Source: Syncephalis fuscata (lineage: Eukaryota > Zoopagomycota > Zoopagomycetes > Zoopagales > Piptocephalidaceae). Taken from it: 64,000 bases of DNA. The notes below the pieces were generated by a model. It searched no databases, had not been told where the DNA came from, and saw nothing but the letters and a program-made list of their open reading frames with translations. Below, in pieces: positions 21,914-33,292 of the stretch. The DNA is taken from positions 434,001 through 498,000 of the forward strand of contig JAHLTZ010000014.1 in the NCBI GenBank assembly GCA_025786725.1. The letters are read 5' to 3'. The stretch's first letter is position 1, and every line of letters starts with the position of its first letter. The translations under genes and the position numbers were made by a program.

Positions 21914-24900
21914 ATGTCGGATCCATCGGATCCACCGGCGTCCAACCAGTCGACGACTATCCATACAGAAGTCGTTACTGTAGTTGAAGAAGTGGAAATG
22001 GAAAGCACTAGCAGTCATCAAAGTGTATCAGCAGTCCATAATACAACCAATATGGTTGAAGGTGGTACTACCATGAATAGCAATCCACCACCATCCCTTG
22101 TTCATTCCGAGACTAGATCATCAGGTATCAATCAAATTATACCTACCAATACTTCGTCAACACCAGCAAAGAAGACCGTTGTTATTGCTGATGATGGTGT
22201 ACCAGAGCCTAAAGAAGATGAAGCAGATCCAGCTCCATTCAAGTTTACACGCTCTCAGCTACGTGCTATCATCGATACACGCACCTTTGAGATTCTACAA
22301 GCATTTGGTGGTGTTAGTGGCCTAGCCGAAGGTCTTAACTCACATTTAGAGTATGGTCTGGCCGATGTACGCCCCATGCCGCGTACGGGAACAATGCGCT
22401 CTGTGCGTTCTGGCACTTCGAAAGCCGCTTCTGCCAAGAACGAGGTCGACCAATGCTCCGACCTGGAAAACCGTGTGCGTGTTTATGGCACCAATACGCT
22501 GCCTGAACATAAAATGAAATCTATTTTTATGTTTATTTGGCTAGCTCTTCAAGAAAAGATTCTTATTATTCTTACTATTGCTGCCGTCGTTTCACTCGGT
22601 CTTGGTATCTATCAGGATCAAGCACAAGATATAGAAGAGCCCGATGTTAACTGGGTTGAAGGCTTGGCCATTGTTGTGGCCATTATGATTGTCGTTCTAG
22701 TTGGTAGTGTTAATGACTGGCAAAAAGAACGTCAATTCCGTAAATTGAACGCCAAGAAAGACGATCGTCTAGTTAAAGTTATTCGTGAAGGGGCGCAAAC
22801 TCAACTATCTGTACATCACTTGGCCGTAGGCGATATTCTATGCATGGAACCAGGCGATATTCTAGCTGCAGATGCTATTTTCATTTCAGGCCATAATATC
22901 AAATGCGATGAAAGTGGCGTTACAGGTGAATCAGACGCTATTGGCAAACGATCACTAGAAGACTCTATTGAGGATGCCAAACATCTGGCACCACTTGAAC
23001 ATGGTCCAGATCCGTTTGTTATTAGTGGCAGTAAGGTGTTGGAAGGTGTAGGTCGGGCTATTGTCGTTGCCGTGGGCGAGGAAAGTTTCCATGGCCGTAT
23101 TATGCTTAGTCTACGTCAAGAGCCATCCGATACGCCACTTCAAATGAAATTGAACGACTTGGCCGAACAAATTGCTAAACTTGGTGGTGGCGCTGCCTTG
23201 TTAATGCTTATTATTCTGTTAATTATCTATTTTGCCAAGTTTAATGAGCAGCCTAGTCATGCCGCGGCCGTTATTGTTAGCGATATTGTTAAGATCATTA
23301 TTACTGCAGTTACCGTTGTTGTTGTTGCTGTACCTGAAGGTCTTCCCTTGGCTGTAACACTGGCTTTAGCCTTTGCTATGACCCGTATGTTAAAGGATAA
23401 CAACTTGGTGCGTGTGCTGTCGGCCTGTGAGACGATGGGCAACGCTACCACTGTCTGTTCCGATAAGACAGGTACTTTAACGCAGAATAAGATGACTGTT
23501 GTAGCTGGATGCATTGGTTATAAGCGTATCTTTTCGCGTATCGATGAATCCGGTGCTATTATTCCAGGCGCTGTCAATATTGTCGATCTAGTCAAGGATC
23601 AACCAAAGGCAGTAACCGAACTAGTACAACAAGCAGTAGCTGTTAACTCTAGCGCTTTCTGGGATCCAACAGCTGAAGAATTTGTTGGTTCTAAAACAGA
23701 AACAGCTCTTTTAACCTGGACACAGCAACAAGGTGCACCTGAATACACCAATATTCGGGCTCAATATCCAGTTGAGCAATTATGGCCATTCAGTAGCGAG
23801 CGCAAGAGTATGTGTACGCTTGTACGTGTTACCGATCCAGTAGATGGCAGCATCTTACACCGTGCACATGTTAAAGGTGCATCTGAAATTATACTTGGTC
23901 GTTGCACACATGTTCTTTTACCGGATAACGATAAGCTAGTATCTACAGCTATTACTGCTGAAATTCGTGCTGAATTGTTAAAGATGATTGAACAATTTGC
24001 TTCACAATCACTTCGTACTATTGGTATTGCATATCGTGATTTTCCCAAATACGATACTACCTCTCCATTAGACGACCAGGATCTTAGTGAACAACTCGTA
24101 CTTATTGGTATTACAGGAATCGAAGATCCACTACGTGAAGGTGTTATCGATGCTGTACGTCTTTGCCAACGTGCCGGTGTTACTGTCCGTATGGTTACCG
24201 GTGACAATATCATTACGGCTCGTGCCATTGCCACCAAATGCGGTATTTATACAGCTGGCGGCATTGTTATGGAAGGTCCAAAATTCCGAGCACTTTCTAG
24301 TGAAGAAATGCTTCAAGTCATTCCACGTTTACAAGTACTAGCTCGTAGTTCGCCCGATGATAAACGTATTCTAGTTGGCAAACTTAAGGAAATGGGCGAT
24401 ATTGTTGCCGTAACCGGTGATGGTACCAACGACGGTCCAGCACTTAAAATGGCCGATATCGGTTTTAGTATGGGCATTGCCGGTACTGAGGTCGCCAAAG
24501 AAGCATCGTCTATCATTCTTATGGACGATAACTTTGCCTCTATCGTTAAGGCTATTATGTGGGGCCGATCAGTTAATGATGCAGTCAAAAAGTTTTTACA
24601 ATTTCAACTTACCGTCAATATTACAGCTGTGCTACTAACCTTTGTTAGCGCTATCTCGTCAGCACTCTCTGGTGGTCACACAGGTAGTGGGGAGTCTGTT
24701 CTAACACCAGTTCAACTATTGTGGGTCAACTTGATTATGGATACACTTGCTGCCCTGGCACTGGCCACTGATCCGCCTACACTTGAACTACTTAGTCGTC
24801 AACCTGAACCGCGTACTGCTCCATTGATCAGCTTCAAGATGTGGAAGATGATTATTATACAAGCCATATTCCAGGTTATTGTTTGTCTAATTCTACTTTA

Positions 24901-25519
24901 CGTTGGTCCATCGATCTTTAATGAGCCACGTGAAGACAAGAATCGTCCAGTAATGGGCACGATGGTCTTTAATGCATTTGTATGGTTACAAATATTTAAC
25001 GAGTTGAATTCACGTCGACTTGATTCAGGTCTTAATGTATTTAAACACCTGTTAAATAACCGTATCTTTATGGGCATCTCCGTTTTTATTGTAGCCTGCC
25101 AAATCATTATTGTACAAGTTGGCGGCCTTGCCTTCAAAACAACGCCACTTAATGGTGTTCAATGGGCGACTTGCATTATTATCGGTCTATTTTCCCTACC
25201 TATTGGTGCTCTTGTTCGAGTTATCCCCGATGAATGGTTCCGATTCATTGGTCCATTGGCCCGTCTACAAGATAGTGCTTATCGTGATCCAGCTCGTGAA
25301 AAGCTATACGCTTGGAAGAAGGATATTCGCGATGTTCGTTCAGAACTTAGCGTATTCCGTGCGTTACGTGGTGGCCGTCTTAAGGCCTATCGCGATGCTA
25401 TTCCAGCTGCTGCTATGCTACCATCGATTATTGCCTCCACTGTCGGTATTGGCATATCGGTACAGTCGCAGCCACCATCCCATCAGATGAAGCCACCTAC
25501 TCGTGTCTCTACATCATAG
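21914..25519 (+). CDS. PMC1: P-type Ca2+-transporting ATPase, plasma-membrane/vacuolar Pmc1 type
   Basis: Intronless, 1201 aa, typical for this family. A roughly 120-residue Ser/Thr-rich N-terminal extension precedes the cation-ATPase core. Landmarks: GDILCMEPGDILAADAIF and VTGESD in the actuator domain, VVVAVPEGLPLAVTLALAF in M4, and the phosphorylated aspartate in CSDKTGTLTQNKM (about D517). Further on are KGASEIIL in the nucleotide domain, MVTGDN, and TGDGTNDGPALK (about residues 833-844). Six C-terminal helices follow, including LLWVNLIMDTLAALALATDPP in M6. The post-M10 tail (LSVFRALRGGRLKAYRDA) is basic-amphipathic, like the calmodulin-binding tail of animal PMCAs. It pumps Ca2+ out of the cytosol, into the vacuole in yeasts. 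The lack of introns is unusual next to intron-rich neighbours. Confidence 0.96.
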   Translation: MSDPSDPPASNQSTTIHTEVVTVVEEVEMESTSSHQSVSAVHNTTNMVEGGTTMNSNPPPSLVHSETRSSGINQIIPTNTSSTPAKKTVVIADDGVPEPKEDEADPAPFKFTRSQLRAIIDTRTFEILQAFGGVSGLAEGLNSHLEYGLADVRPMPRTGTMRSVRSGTSKAASAKNEVDQCSDLENRVRVYGTNTLPEHKMKSIFMFIWLALQEKILIILTIAAVVSLGLGIYQDQAQDIEEPDVNWVEGLAIVVAIMIVVLVGSVNDWQKERQFRKLNAKKDDRLVKVIREGAQTQLSVHHLAVGDILCMEPGDILAADAIFISGHNIKCDESGVTGESDAIGKRSLEDSIEDAKHLAPLEHGPDPFVISGSKVLEGVGRAIVVAVGEESFHGRIMLSLRQEPSDTPLQMKLNDLAEQIAKLGGGAALLMLIILLIIYFAKFNEQPSHAAAVIVSDIVKIIITAVTVVVVAVPEGLPLAVTLALAFAMTRMLKDNNLVRVLSACETMGNATTVCSDKTGTLTQNKMTVVAGCIGYKRIFSRIDESGAIIPGAVNIVDLVKDQPKAVTELVQQAVAVNSSAFWDPTAEEFVGSKTETALLTWTQQQGAPEYTNIRAQYPVEQLWPFSSERKSMCTLVRVTDPVDGSILHRAHVKGASEIILGRCTHVLLPDNDKLVSTAITAEIRAELLKMIEQFASQSLRTIGIAYRDFPKYDTTSPLDDQDLSEQLVLIGITGIEDPLREGVIDAVRLCQRAGVTVRMVTGDNIITARAIATKCGIYTAGGIVMEGPKFRALSSEEMLQVIPRLQVLARSSPDDKRILVGKLKEMGDIVAVTGDGTNDGPALKMADIGFSMGIAGTEVAKEASSIILMDDNFASIVKAIMWGRSVNDAVKKFLQFQLTVNITAVLLTFVSAISSALSGGHTGSGESVLTPVQLLWVNLIMDTLAALALATDPPTLELLSRQPEPRTAPLISFKMWKMIIIQAIFQVIVCLILLYVGPSIFNEPREDKNRPVMGTMVFNAFVWLQIFNELNSRRLDSGLNVFKHLLNNRIFMGISVFIVACQIIIVQVGGLAFKTTPLNGVQWATCIIIGLFSLPIGALVRVIPDEWFRFIGPLARLQDSAYRDPAREKLYAWKKDIRDVRSELSVFRALRGGRLKAYRDAIPAAAMLPSIIASTVGIGISVQSQPPSHQMKPPTRVSTS

Positions 25520-25738
25520 TAACAATTATAACAATATTACCGTTATAGTTTAAAGAATTGATATGCCGGCTGATGCTATCGTTTATTCATTTATTATTTG
25601 GACATTGATTATTACGATCCAATGTTGCCTTCTTTCTTTTGTTTTTGTTGCACCGGCTAATTCTTTGGTGTATAAGTACTAGTAATAATAGTAATAGTAA
25701 CAATAATTATAACTATAATAATAAATTCATGACACTAT

Positions 25739-26905
25739 TTACTTATGTTTATTACTACATGTATTATGAGAAACAAAAGATGTTTGGCTATGGCCGTTAC
25801 AAGATGGCGGTGATGCTTTAAAAGGAATTAAAAGGTCAACACCAAAACTACGTAAACGAAATTGACGCATCATACTCGCTAACGAAGGTAATGAAGGCGC
25901 GGTTGTTTTAATAGAAGTAGTGACTTTAAATGATCTGGGCATTAAGTGGCTTGGTAATAAGCGATGAAAATAAGAATCATTGTTGGTATACTGACCTTTA
26001 ATCATCATGGCTTTGTCATTTGATCTATAATTTGCTGTTTGTTTTGTGTCTGTTGAAGAATAGGCTAGTGTTGATGGATATTGAAATGGCTCTATTGATA
26101 GAGATGTGGATCGTCTATGGCTACTTTGTTTGCAAGTATGTCTATTGGGTAAAGGTAGACGTGTTTGTGGCACGTTATGTTGGCCACGACCATACATAGT
26201 TACACTAGCAATGGGTGGCAGTACTAAAGATGGTCGTGAAGCTGATTGGCGATCATTTGTTGTTGTTGTTTTTGTTGTTATAGGTGGTGAGGGAGGGAAT
26301 TTCCTTCGCAATAACTCACCAACTGGTTGCTCGTTAAGTTGATCACGAAAGCTATCAGAACGCCAACTAGTGTGGGTTGTACAGCGTCGTTTAGCCTCCG
26401 CAACAACATGTCGCCAATAAGATGGTTCTGAAGCCACGCTATGATCACCAACTGATGGGTTTGGCGATGGTAGTGGATCGGCCATTGGTGATGGTAATGC
26501 TTGATCGGCCAAATCAGTTTTGGATCGTTTACGTTTACGCAGTGTTGTTGGTAATGGTGGTGATGGTGACTCTATAGTATGATCAGTGCTTGGGGATATT
26601 GGACGGCAATTTACTGTACTATTTACTATATCAATGTGACTATCGTCAATAGTACCTTTGGCTAAATAGGGCTGTAACGTTTTATGCGTATATGATTCAT
26701 GAGTGTTTAATGGCGCTATCGATGGGATAAAGGAGAATAAGGTATGGTTAGCACCATAGCGTGGATGCGCTACATTTGGCTTTAATAGCGAGTGGCTCGT
26801 AGGACTAGCTAGTGCTAAGGCATCAATTGATGGTAAATCTAAAGAAGTAACTGTTTGGTTATTGGATAAAGTGGGCGAACCAGCCAACGATGTCAAGCTA
26901 TACAT
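25739..26905 (-). CDS. Hypothetical Ser/Pro/Thr-rich protein with basic nuclear-localisation-like motif
   Basis: Intronless, 388 aa, starting at an ATG (MYSLTSLAGSPTL). The protein is low in recognisable structure: Ser/Pro-rich throughout, with a classical basic cluster (LRKRKRSKTD) near residue 125. A possible ordered stretch (SYWRHVVAEAKRRC) lies near the middle and another (LASMMRQFRLRSFGVDLLIPF) near the C-terminus. I recognise no family. A nuclear regulatory role is possible but only from the basic motif and composition. It converges on the calcium pump gene with 219 bp between stops. Confidence 0.55.
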   Translation of the reverse strand: MYSLTSLAGSPTLSNNQTVTSLDLPSIDALALASPTSHSLLKPNVAHPRYGANHTLFSFIPSIAPLNTHESYTHKTLQPYLAKGTIDDSHIDIVNSTVNCRPISPSTDHTIESPSPPLPTTLRKRKRSKTDLADQALPSPMADPLPSPNPSVGDHSVASEPSYWRHVVAEAKRRCTTHTSWRSDSFRDQLNEQPVGELLRRKFPPSPPITTKTTTTNDRQSASRPSLVLPPIASVTMYGRGQHNVPQTRLPLPNRHTCKQSSHRRSTSLSIEPFQYPSTLAYSSTDTKQTANYRSNDKAMMIKGQYTNNDSYFHRLLPSHLMPRSFKVTTSIKTTAPSLPSLASMMRQFRLRSFGVDLLIPFKASPPSCNGHSQTSFVSHNTCSNKHK

Positions 26906-27987
26906 GACTAGTTAATAATGATAGTAATAATAATCTAATAATCTAATAGTAGCTCAAATGGCGTGAAAAAATAGCATCTAATGAAGCAATCGAATGTAAC
27001 AAGAAAGTCTATAACCGTGTAGAAAAACAGGCAGTTGTGGAAATGAACATGGAGACAAATCACCAAGGTAATAATACTCGCTGTCGTAATCCACTTTACG
27101 CGTGGTAAGTCGTCTATAAGTAAAAATAATAATAAATATTAATAGCAATATAATGATAATGATAATGATAATGGTAGAAATGATAAGATGATGATAACGA
27201 TAATCGCCAGTAATAGTGATAACGAGTAACATCGATCGAATTGGTTTTGGCTATTTATAATTTGTTGCTGTCTACTCCATGCTACGCAATTTATCCGGGT
27301 CCCAAACTCCTTTTCAGGGTCCTATCTCCTGAAGTTGCACCGGTAGTTTGGTAATTAGCCCTACCAATATAGCAATACAAATAAAGTGCATTTAATTTAT
27401 TAATGTTTATAAGTTTAATTGTCGTTTATTATACTTTTTTATTATAATTATTTATCGTTGCTTCAACCATAATTAGTTAAACTAGCTAGTGGTTGATTAT
27501 AGACTAGCAAAAGGAGTTTTAATTTGCTATGGTTTAATTAAAAAAACATTGGATATCATAACAAAGGGGAAGGGCGTTAGCAACGATTTCTTCCACCTGT
27601 CAAAGGAGCAATCATGACATAATAAGGAGTAATTGTCAAGTAAAGGACCTATTTGTAAGGGTCCTGTAGCAAGTAATTATTTCTCGTGGGGTTGAATAGC
27701 AATAATTAAATTGATATAAAGTAATTCATTACAAATGATTAATTAAATGAAGTTGTATCATTTGTGCTTGGGCGCCGCGATAATTGATTGATATATTTGG
27801 TTAAAGAATTTGATACATGATGCCAAGTTAAACAATTAACATGACAAAAAAGATTTAGAAAAATCATATAAATGCATAGAAGATTGCATCATTTATTTTT
27901 GAATTAAATGGAATTTGGTTTAAATTTACTGATACAATGTATAGCTAGCTTATAATTACATATTCACATAACTATGAAATGAATAAT
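26906..27987. other. AT-rich intergenic region
   Basis: GAT/TAA-type short repeats lie around 27120-27200. An unusual less AT-rich patch lies at about 27290-27365, and a small hairpin (aggacc / gggtcct) near 27651-27674. I checked for tRNA-like A and B boxes and saw none. No gene is supported. Confidence 0.5.
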
Positions 27988-29193
27988 ATAGTATAAAATC
28001 AAACACTTAATCCATATCGGACCATATCTCTAGTAACGGTTGTATAAAAACATAGCACCATAATGATTAATAAACATCGATCATTTTAAAGCGCATATTC
28101 AGATTAATAACATTCACTGTTCAATCTTGTTATTTCGGTTTATCGTTTGCTTGTTGTCTACTATCTTACAATGCTTTCTGCTAATCTTTAGCATTATTAC
28201 TATTATTACTTAATACACGTTTGTTAATTGCTTAGACTAAATATCATTGTATTTAGCAACATAAATGTGTTAAATATGTAATGATTAATAGATATTGCCT
28301 GTTAATATTGCAATGCTACTACATAGCAATACAGATAGCCAAAGTAAATGACAAAACAATAAAACCAATATTATATATTGGATTGTGCTAATCCGACGCC
28401 AATCTTTTTGCTATAATGTTGTTTAATTGTTTAGTTTACTCAACAGAAATACAAAAGTAGGAATACTGTCCAGTTATTAAAATTAAACCCATTATTATGT
28501 TAGTTTTAGTATGATATTGCCAAAGCAATATGATGACGATACACCCAAGACTATTTATGGTATGGCTGCAAATAAATACAATCGATCACAGTGTAAACAT
28601 GCATAGCCACTGTGTCAAAACACCAAATTGTTATTTGAATAGTAATATAACTAAGCTTGTTTAATGTACATAGCTATGAGCCGATATATTTTACAAACAA
28701 TATGCCATATTAACAACTAGCAAAGAAATCAAAATAGGCTTTATTTAATAGCTAGTATCTAGAATTATTATCATATATCAAGTCGAACGGCACAGATTGT
28801 GGCTTTTAATCCCACATACTATAAGTAAAATAGCAAGTATAACAAGAGTAAACACATAATAAAAGTTATTTAACACTAAATAGTATTATCAAAAAATATC
28901 ATCATTTACTGATGACTATAATAGAAAGATGAGCTAAAATGAACAAAAGCAACTTCAGGCTGATTGACAATATATCATACAACATATTATTCGTAAAATA
29001 ACAGAAATAATACTAACATACTCTGAAAGTAAAGCAATATCCTTACTAGCTTAACAAAACAAATAAATACATTGTACGTGTAAAACAATATAATAAACAT
29101 AAATACAATGAATTTGTCTTTAGTAACTTATTGCCATTATTTACAATTAATTGCTTATAAATTTGTATCAAATCACTTTTTATTTCATATATA
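27988..29193 (+). repeat. Interspersed repeat family R1, copy B
   Basis: About 1.2 kb, same orientation as copy A and matching it from the aacatagca point onward. It has about 60 extra bases at its left end that are shared with copy D. Near its right end (about 29142-29176) some 35 bases are unrelated to copies A and D, then the match resumes at ttttatttcatatata. It stops about 25 bp from the stop codon of the dynactin gene, so that gene probably ends its transcript inside the repeat. Confidence 0.85.
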
Positions 29194-29218
29194 CTAACAA
29201 AAGAACAATGTGGGCATA

Positions 29219-31208
29219 TTACGATGTTGCTGGCAATACTGGGCCACAACCAATAGTAATCCAAAATCGATTCTCGTAAAGCTCTCCCTCTACTTTCGGC
29301 GTGTCCTTGTCGTCACCGCCTTTTGTATCGCCTTCCTTTTCTACGTCATCTTTCTCTTTCTTTTCTGTATCAGAGCCTTCAGATTCTTCATCCGACTCGG
29401 GTGTTTCGATGAACGAATATTTGACCAAAAATGAAAACTATATTGATCAACATTTAATTTTAAATTATTGTTAATTTTAAATGATCATTTACCTTTAATT
29501 CATCTGTTACAGCACTTGGCTTTACTTCAACTAGAATACAGGTCGAGCTACCCTTTTGATTGAACACGCCTTCAGGTAAGTCGGTTTTGTTTTGTTCACG
29601 CTGGGCCCGCGCAGCCAATAGAGTGGCCGAGGCTGGTCCACCAATATCGTTGTCGTAATACCATACATCGGAAAATTCAGTCACATTAAACTCCTTTGCC
29701 AATACCTTGAACTGATATCATAATAGATCAGCTATTTGCTATTTATCAAGATACAAACACATACCTCATCCGATTCTATTTGTTCTATAAGCACATCAAT
29801 AGGAAAGTACAACGGATTCGCAAAGCGTAACACGATACGTGTAGTTTCTCCAACGCGCAATGTCGGCAATTGAGCAATGGTGATGTTGGGCACATAATGG
29901 CTATTGTAGTAGTATTGGTTGTTAAATAACTTAATAATAATAATACAATTTTACCATCTTACATAGCCATCATTTTGATTTTGAACTGAGTAGACATAGC
30001 CTTCTGGTCCGGTTTAATAATCATTATTCGACATGAGCGGCATCGCTTTGATCGCTTTACTCGTAGATGAATTCGTTCAGGTTGGAGTGCACTATCATGA
30101 AATACATATTGTGTTAATAAATACCATAAATAATCTATAATAAACTATACCTTATATTAAATGGTTGTTCACTGGGATGGCTATGCCGTTGCTGTAGTGT
30201 TGGCACTATCAACGCACTATTCGTTAATCCACAGCAAACGGTTATTTATTACTAATAAACACGTACCTTGTTCTGCATCTGTAAGTGTCATGGCTTCCTC
30301 TACTTGACGGCTTTCCTCGTCCTCAAGCTCCTGTGTCAAAGACAATGATTTATAAATTGGATCGCCAGTTGCTTCATCAATGTCATCGCTACCACCGGTT
30401 ACAGCCGAGCTACGACTACGCATTTGTTGTAAGCTTACGGCAGCTAGATTAGAAAAAATGGACGTAAATCCAGTGGTGGGTGTCGTGTTATTGCGCATAA
30501 TACGTTCAAAATGCTCTTTCAAATGCTCAAATTCCCGTACTTCATGTCGGCCATCTTCAATTTTTTGTATTTGAGCTAATACAAATTAAATAATTGCATT
30601 TTTATAACACTCGATTAAACTTACCAGCCAGGCCAGTTGGTCGTTCAAAGGTTAATTGAACCTCGCGTGAATCCCATCGACAAGTTGAACAAGCAAGATA
30701 ATAGCCGGTAGCCACTGGTTGAGCCGTACCCGCTGCACTAGCACCCGCTGCTGATTGCTCTTCAGCCGTAACCGTTAACGTATTATAACACGATGGACAT
30801 TGAAAGCAGTTACGCATGCAGCTATAAACCAATAGTTAGCCTTAATACACGTTACAGTACCATCGTCTTCATTTACCGATTCTTTTCGCCCTTGACGGAT
30901 GCTGTCGGGACTTCGAATAGACAATTGGGACAGTAGTAGCATATGATGTCATCGTTGGTACAGCGCGGACATTTGATAACATGGCAGTCTTCACAGAAAT
31001 AAAGCTTTGAGACTGGATGCGCCGAGAATGATATAGCAGGCGGTGGGCGTTCGAGATTGACACTTGCCAGTAAATCCGCTTTGGATTGCGTCCTTGAGAC
31101 GGGAGTATAAAGTAGAGAACTAGGCGTGTTACCTCTTGGTGTCGCGCGTTCCACTATACACGGGCAGTGATAGTGAACAAACGGTTTATTAACAGTAGAC
31201 GCGGCCAT
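29219..31208 (-). CDS. DCTN4: Dynactin subunit 4 (p62)
   Basis: Eight exons on the minus strand: 30877-31208, 30625-30821, 30263-30575, 30151-30216, 29963-30091, 29765-29900, 29493-29711, 29219-29437; 536 aa. The cysteine-rich N-terminal half is diagnostic: KLYFCEDCHVIKCPRCTNDDIICYYCPNC, then CMRNCFQCPSCYNTLTV and YYLACSTCRWDSREV. After a helical stretch comes the VKRSKRCRSCRIMIIKPD motif, followed by beta-strand-rich sequence (TIAQLPTLRVGETTRIVLRFANPL). The tail carries acidic repeats (DEESEGSDTEKKEKDD). p62 sits on the pointed end of the dynactin Arp1 filament and supports dynein transport. The exon 3/4 junction uses a weak donor (gtgttt, 46 nt intron); it is the only choice that keeps the frame. 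Confidence 0.92.
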
Positions 31209-31660
31209 CACGATGGAAGATGAAGACGGGAAATGAAAGTGGTGGCGATTCAATAATACTAAGCAACAACAACGATAATAAATAATGTATAATAATACTG
31301 ATGACGCTATAGTAAAATAATAGCAATAACACTGATCATAATGATGATGCCATTTTATTACTGCTATTGCTGTTCAATGAATAATAAAAGTTAACTTATT
31401 ACTGTATAGATAATAACCTGAAATCGATTGTATCACATGTCAGACACGAATACGGATCAAATCGCCCGAGAACAGAACGAGTAACGATGGCTATAAGCAT
31501 AGCGACCAATAAACGAACTACTGTTGAGTCAAACTCTTTTACTTTACATCTTGAACGGCATTTGTTCTATTGAGTCTGCAACGATATAAAACGGAATTAA
31601 CCAACTTGTTTGGCTATCAAACTTTGGTATATTGTTATTAATCCGGTCTATTACTGTATC
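31209..31660. other. Divergent promoter region, dynactin p62 / peroxisomal carrier
   Basis: 452 bp between two divergent start codons. AT-rich with short ATAAT repeats on the dynactin side and a mixed segment on the other. I see no strong motif. Confidence 0.4.
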
Positions 31661-33015
31661 ATGTCGGATAACGTTGCTCATGCACTTGCTGGTAAGTGCT
31701 GCGGCTACAGAAGGATAGTAACTGCCTAACGACGAACACGAATTGTATGACGTGGCTGGCTGATAAGGTGCGGGCGGTGGCATGCTTGCCATGGCTATTA
31801 CCTATCCGCTTATTACGCTTAGCACGCGGGCACAAGTCCAACAGGATACCATTAGAGGCGGTCGACAGGCTAGTCAGGTATAGCATAATGTCAAATAGAT
31901 AAATAGATAGATAAACAGATAAATAGATGGGCATGATCTAATGACTCTATGTATAGTCGATTGTGCAAGCATTAAAGAAAGTTGTGGCATCAGGTGATTA
32001 TGCCGATTTATTCTCGCAAGTATCTAATGATTATTGAATAGTATCCATATTAACCTATCGTCATTAAATATCTAATCAATAGCGGTCTTAATTCAGCCCT
32101 CGTTGGCATTGGCATTACAAATGGTAAGTGTTTATTTGTAAATACGAGAATTTATCTGTAACTCATACATGTAAACTATTAGGTGTTTATTATTTCTTTT
32201 ACGAATGGACGCGTAGTGTATTTGAGAAGGCTTCAAAGCGACGCGGTATGACTACTATTGAAAGTATGACCGCTGGTGCTCTTGCTGGCAAGTACAAGTA
32301 TACGTATAGATATTTATAAACCAACAATACTGATACTTTAATTATAGGTGCGGCCACGGTTATCATTACTAATCCCATTTGGGTTGTTAATGTAGGTGAA
32401 ATGTAGTTATAATATCAATGATGGTACTTGTTACTAATTAATACGTTATAGACACGCTTAACGGTAAAGAAAGACGCCACAGATGACACTGCACCAAGCA
32501 CACAACATGCGGGACGTCATAGAGCAAAACGACCAGGTACTTATCGTACTATTTTACGCATTTTACGTGAGGATGGCCCATTGGCCTTTTGGCAAGGCGT
32601 TGTGCCAGCACTCATCCTTGTTATTAATCCAATTATCCAATATACACTGTTTGAACAGCTAAAGAACTGGCTATCGCAGACACGTAAGCTTTCAGGCTGG
32701 CACTTTTTCATTCTAGGTGCGATAAGCAAACTGGCTGCCACATCAATCACCTATCCGTATATTGTCGTTAAAGCGCGTATGCAGCTTAAACAATCCGACT
32801 CGAACGAACTACGCTACAATTCGGTTTCGGATGGTTTCCGTAAAATTATTGCCCGTGAAGGTTTAGGCGGTCTTTATAAAGGCATGAGCACGAAATTAGT
32901 GCAAAGTGTGCTTACTGCATCATTTCTCTTTTACTACAAAGAGGCGCTTTATAAATATGCCGTCATTTTACTGATTGTTCTTGGTGCACGTCCAAATCGA
33001 CGTCATATTGCCTGA
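31661..33015 (+). CDS. ANT1: Peroxisomal adenine nucleotide transporter (mitochondrial carrier family)
   Basis: Seven exons: 31661-31691, 31768-31877, 31957-32015, 32083-32123, 32183-32287, 32348-32391, 32452-33015; 317 aa, a typical three-repeat carrier. Signature motifs are ITYPLITLSTRAQ, TNPIWVVNTRL and ITYPYIVVKARMQ. The sequence LFSGLNSALVGIGITNGVYYFFYEW is characteristic of the PMP47/SLC25A17/Ant1 branch. This carrier imports ATP into peroxisomes for fatty-acid activation. Two introns use GC donors, both starting gcaagt (32016-32082 and 32288-32347); only these junctions restore LFSGLN and LAGAAT. It is divergent from the dynactin gene and upstream of the lipid phosphatase gene by 277 bp. 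Confidence 0.9.
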
Positions 33016-33153
33016 AAGTCGGTTTTACTTTGATGTATCGCTGACACTGTTGTTTCTAAACCTTTCTCATGGCGAATAAACTACGTCATGCCACTTAACC
33101 TCTAAAATAATATGCCATCAGATTTCAAACGTGTTTGACACCGTCTTACTGAG

Positions 33154-33160
33154 TATAAAA
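33154..33160 (+). promoter_or_regulatory. TATA box of the PAP2 phosphatase gene
   Basis: TATAAAA, about 135 bp before the ATG at 33293, within a short intergenic region. Position and sequence fit a fungal core promoter. Confidence 0.45.
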
Positions 33161-33292
33161 GTTGCTAAAGACAATTTATATATTGGGCAGTATCTGCCAT
33201 TTTGCCAAACATCCACATATTGTATAGTTTGTCTTCACTGTAGTTAGTTTATATCGTTAACAGAATAGCACCAACAACCAACAACCAACAAC

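Noticed and set aside
27290-27365. Possible tRNA or small RNA in a less AT-rich patch
   Set aside because: There is no B-box-like GGTTCGA and no cloverleaf pairing by eye.
29046-29264. Minus-strand frame whose C-terminal peptide is repeated at 40632-40904
   Set aside because: The similarity arises because both lie in R1 copies (B and D); no coding constraint is visible.
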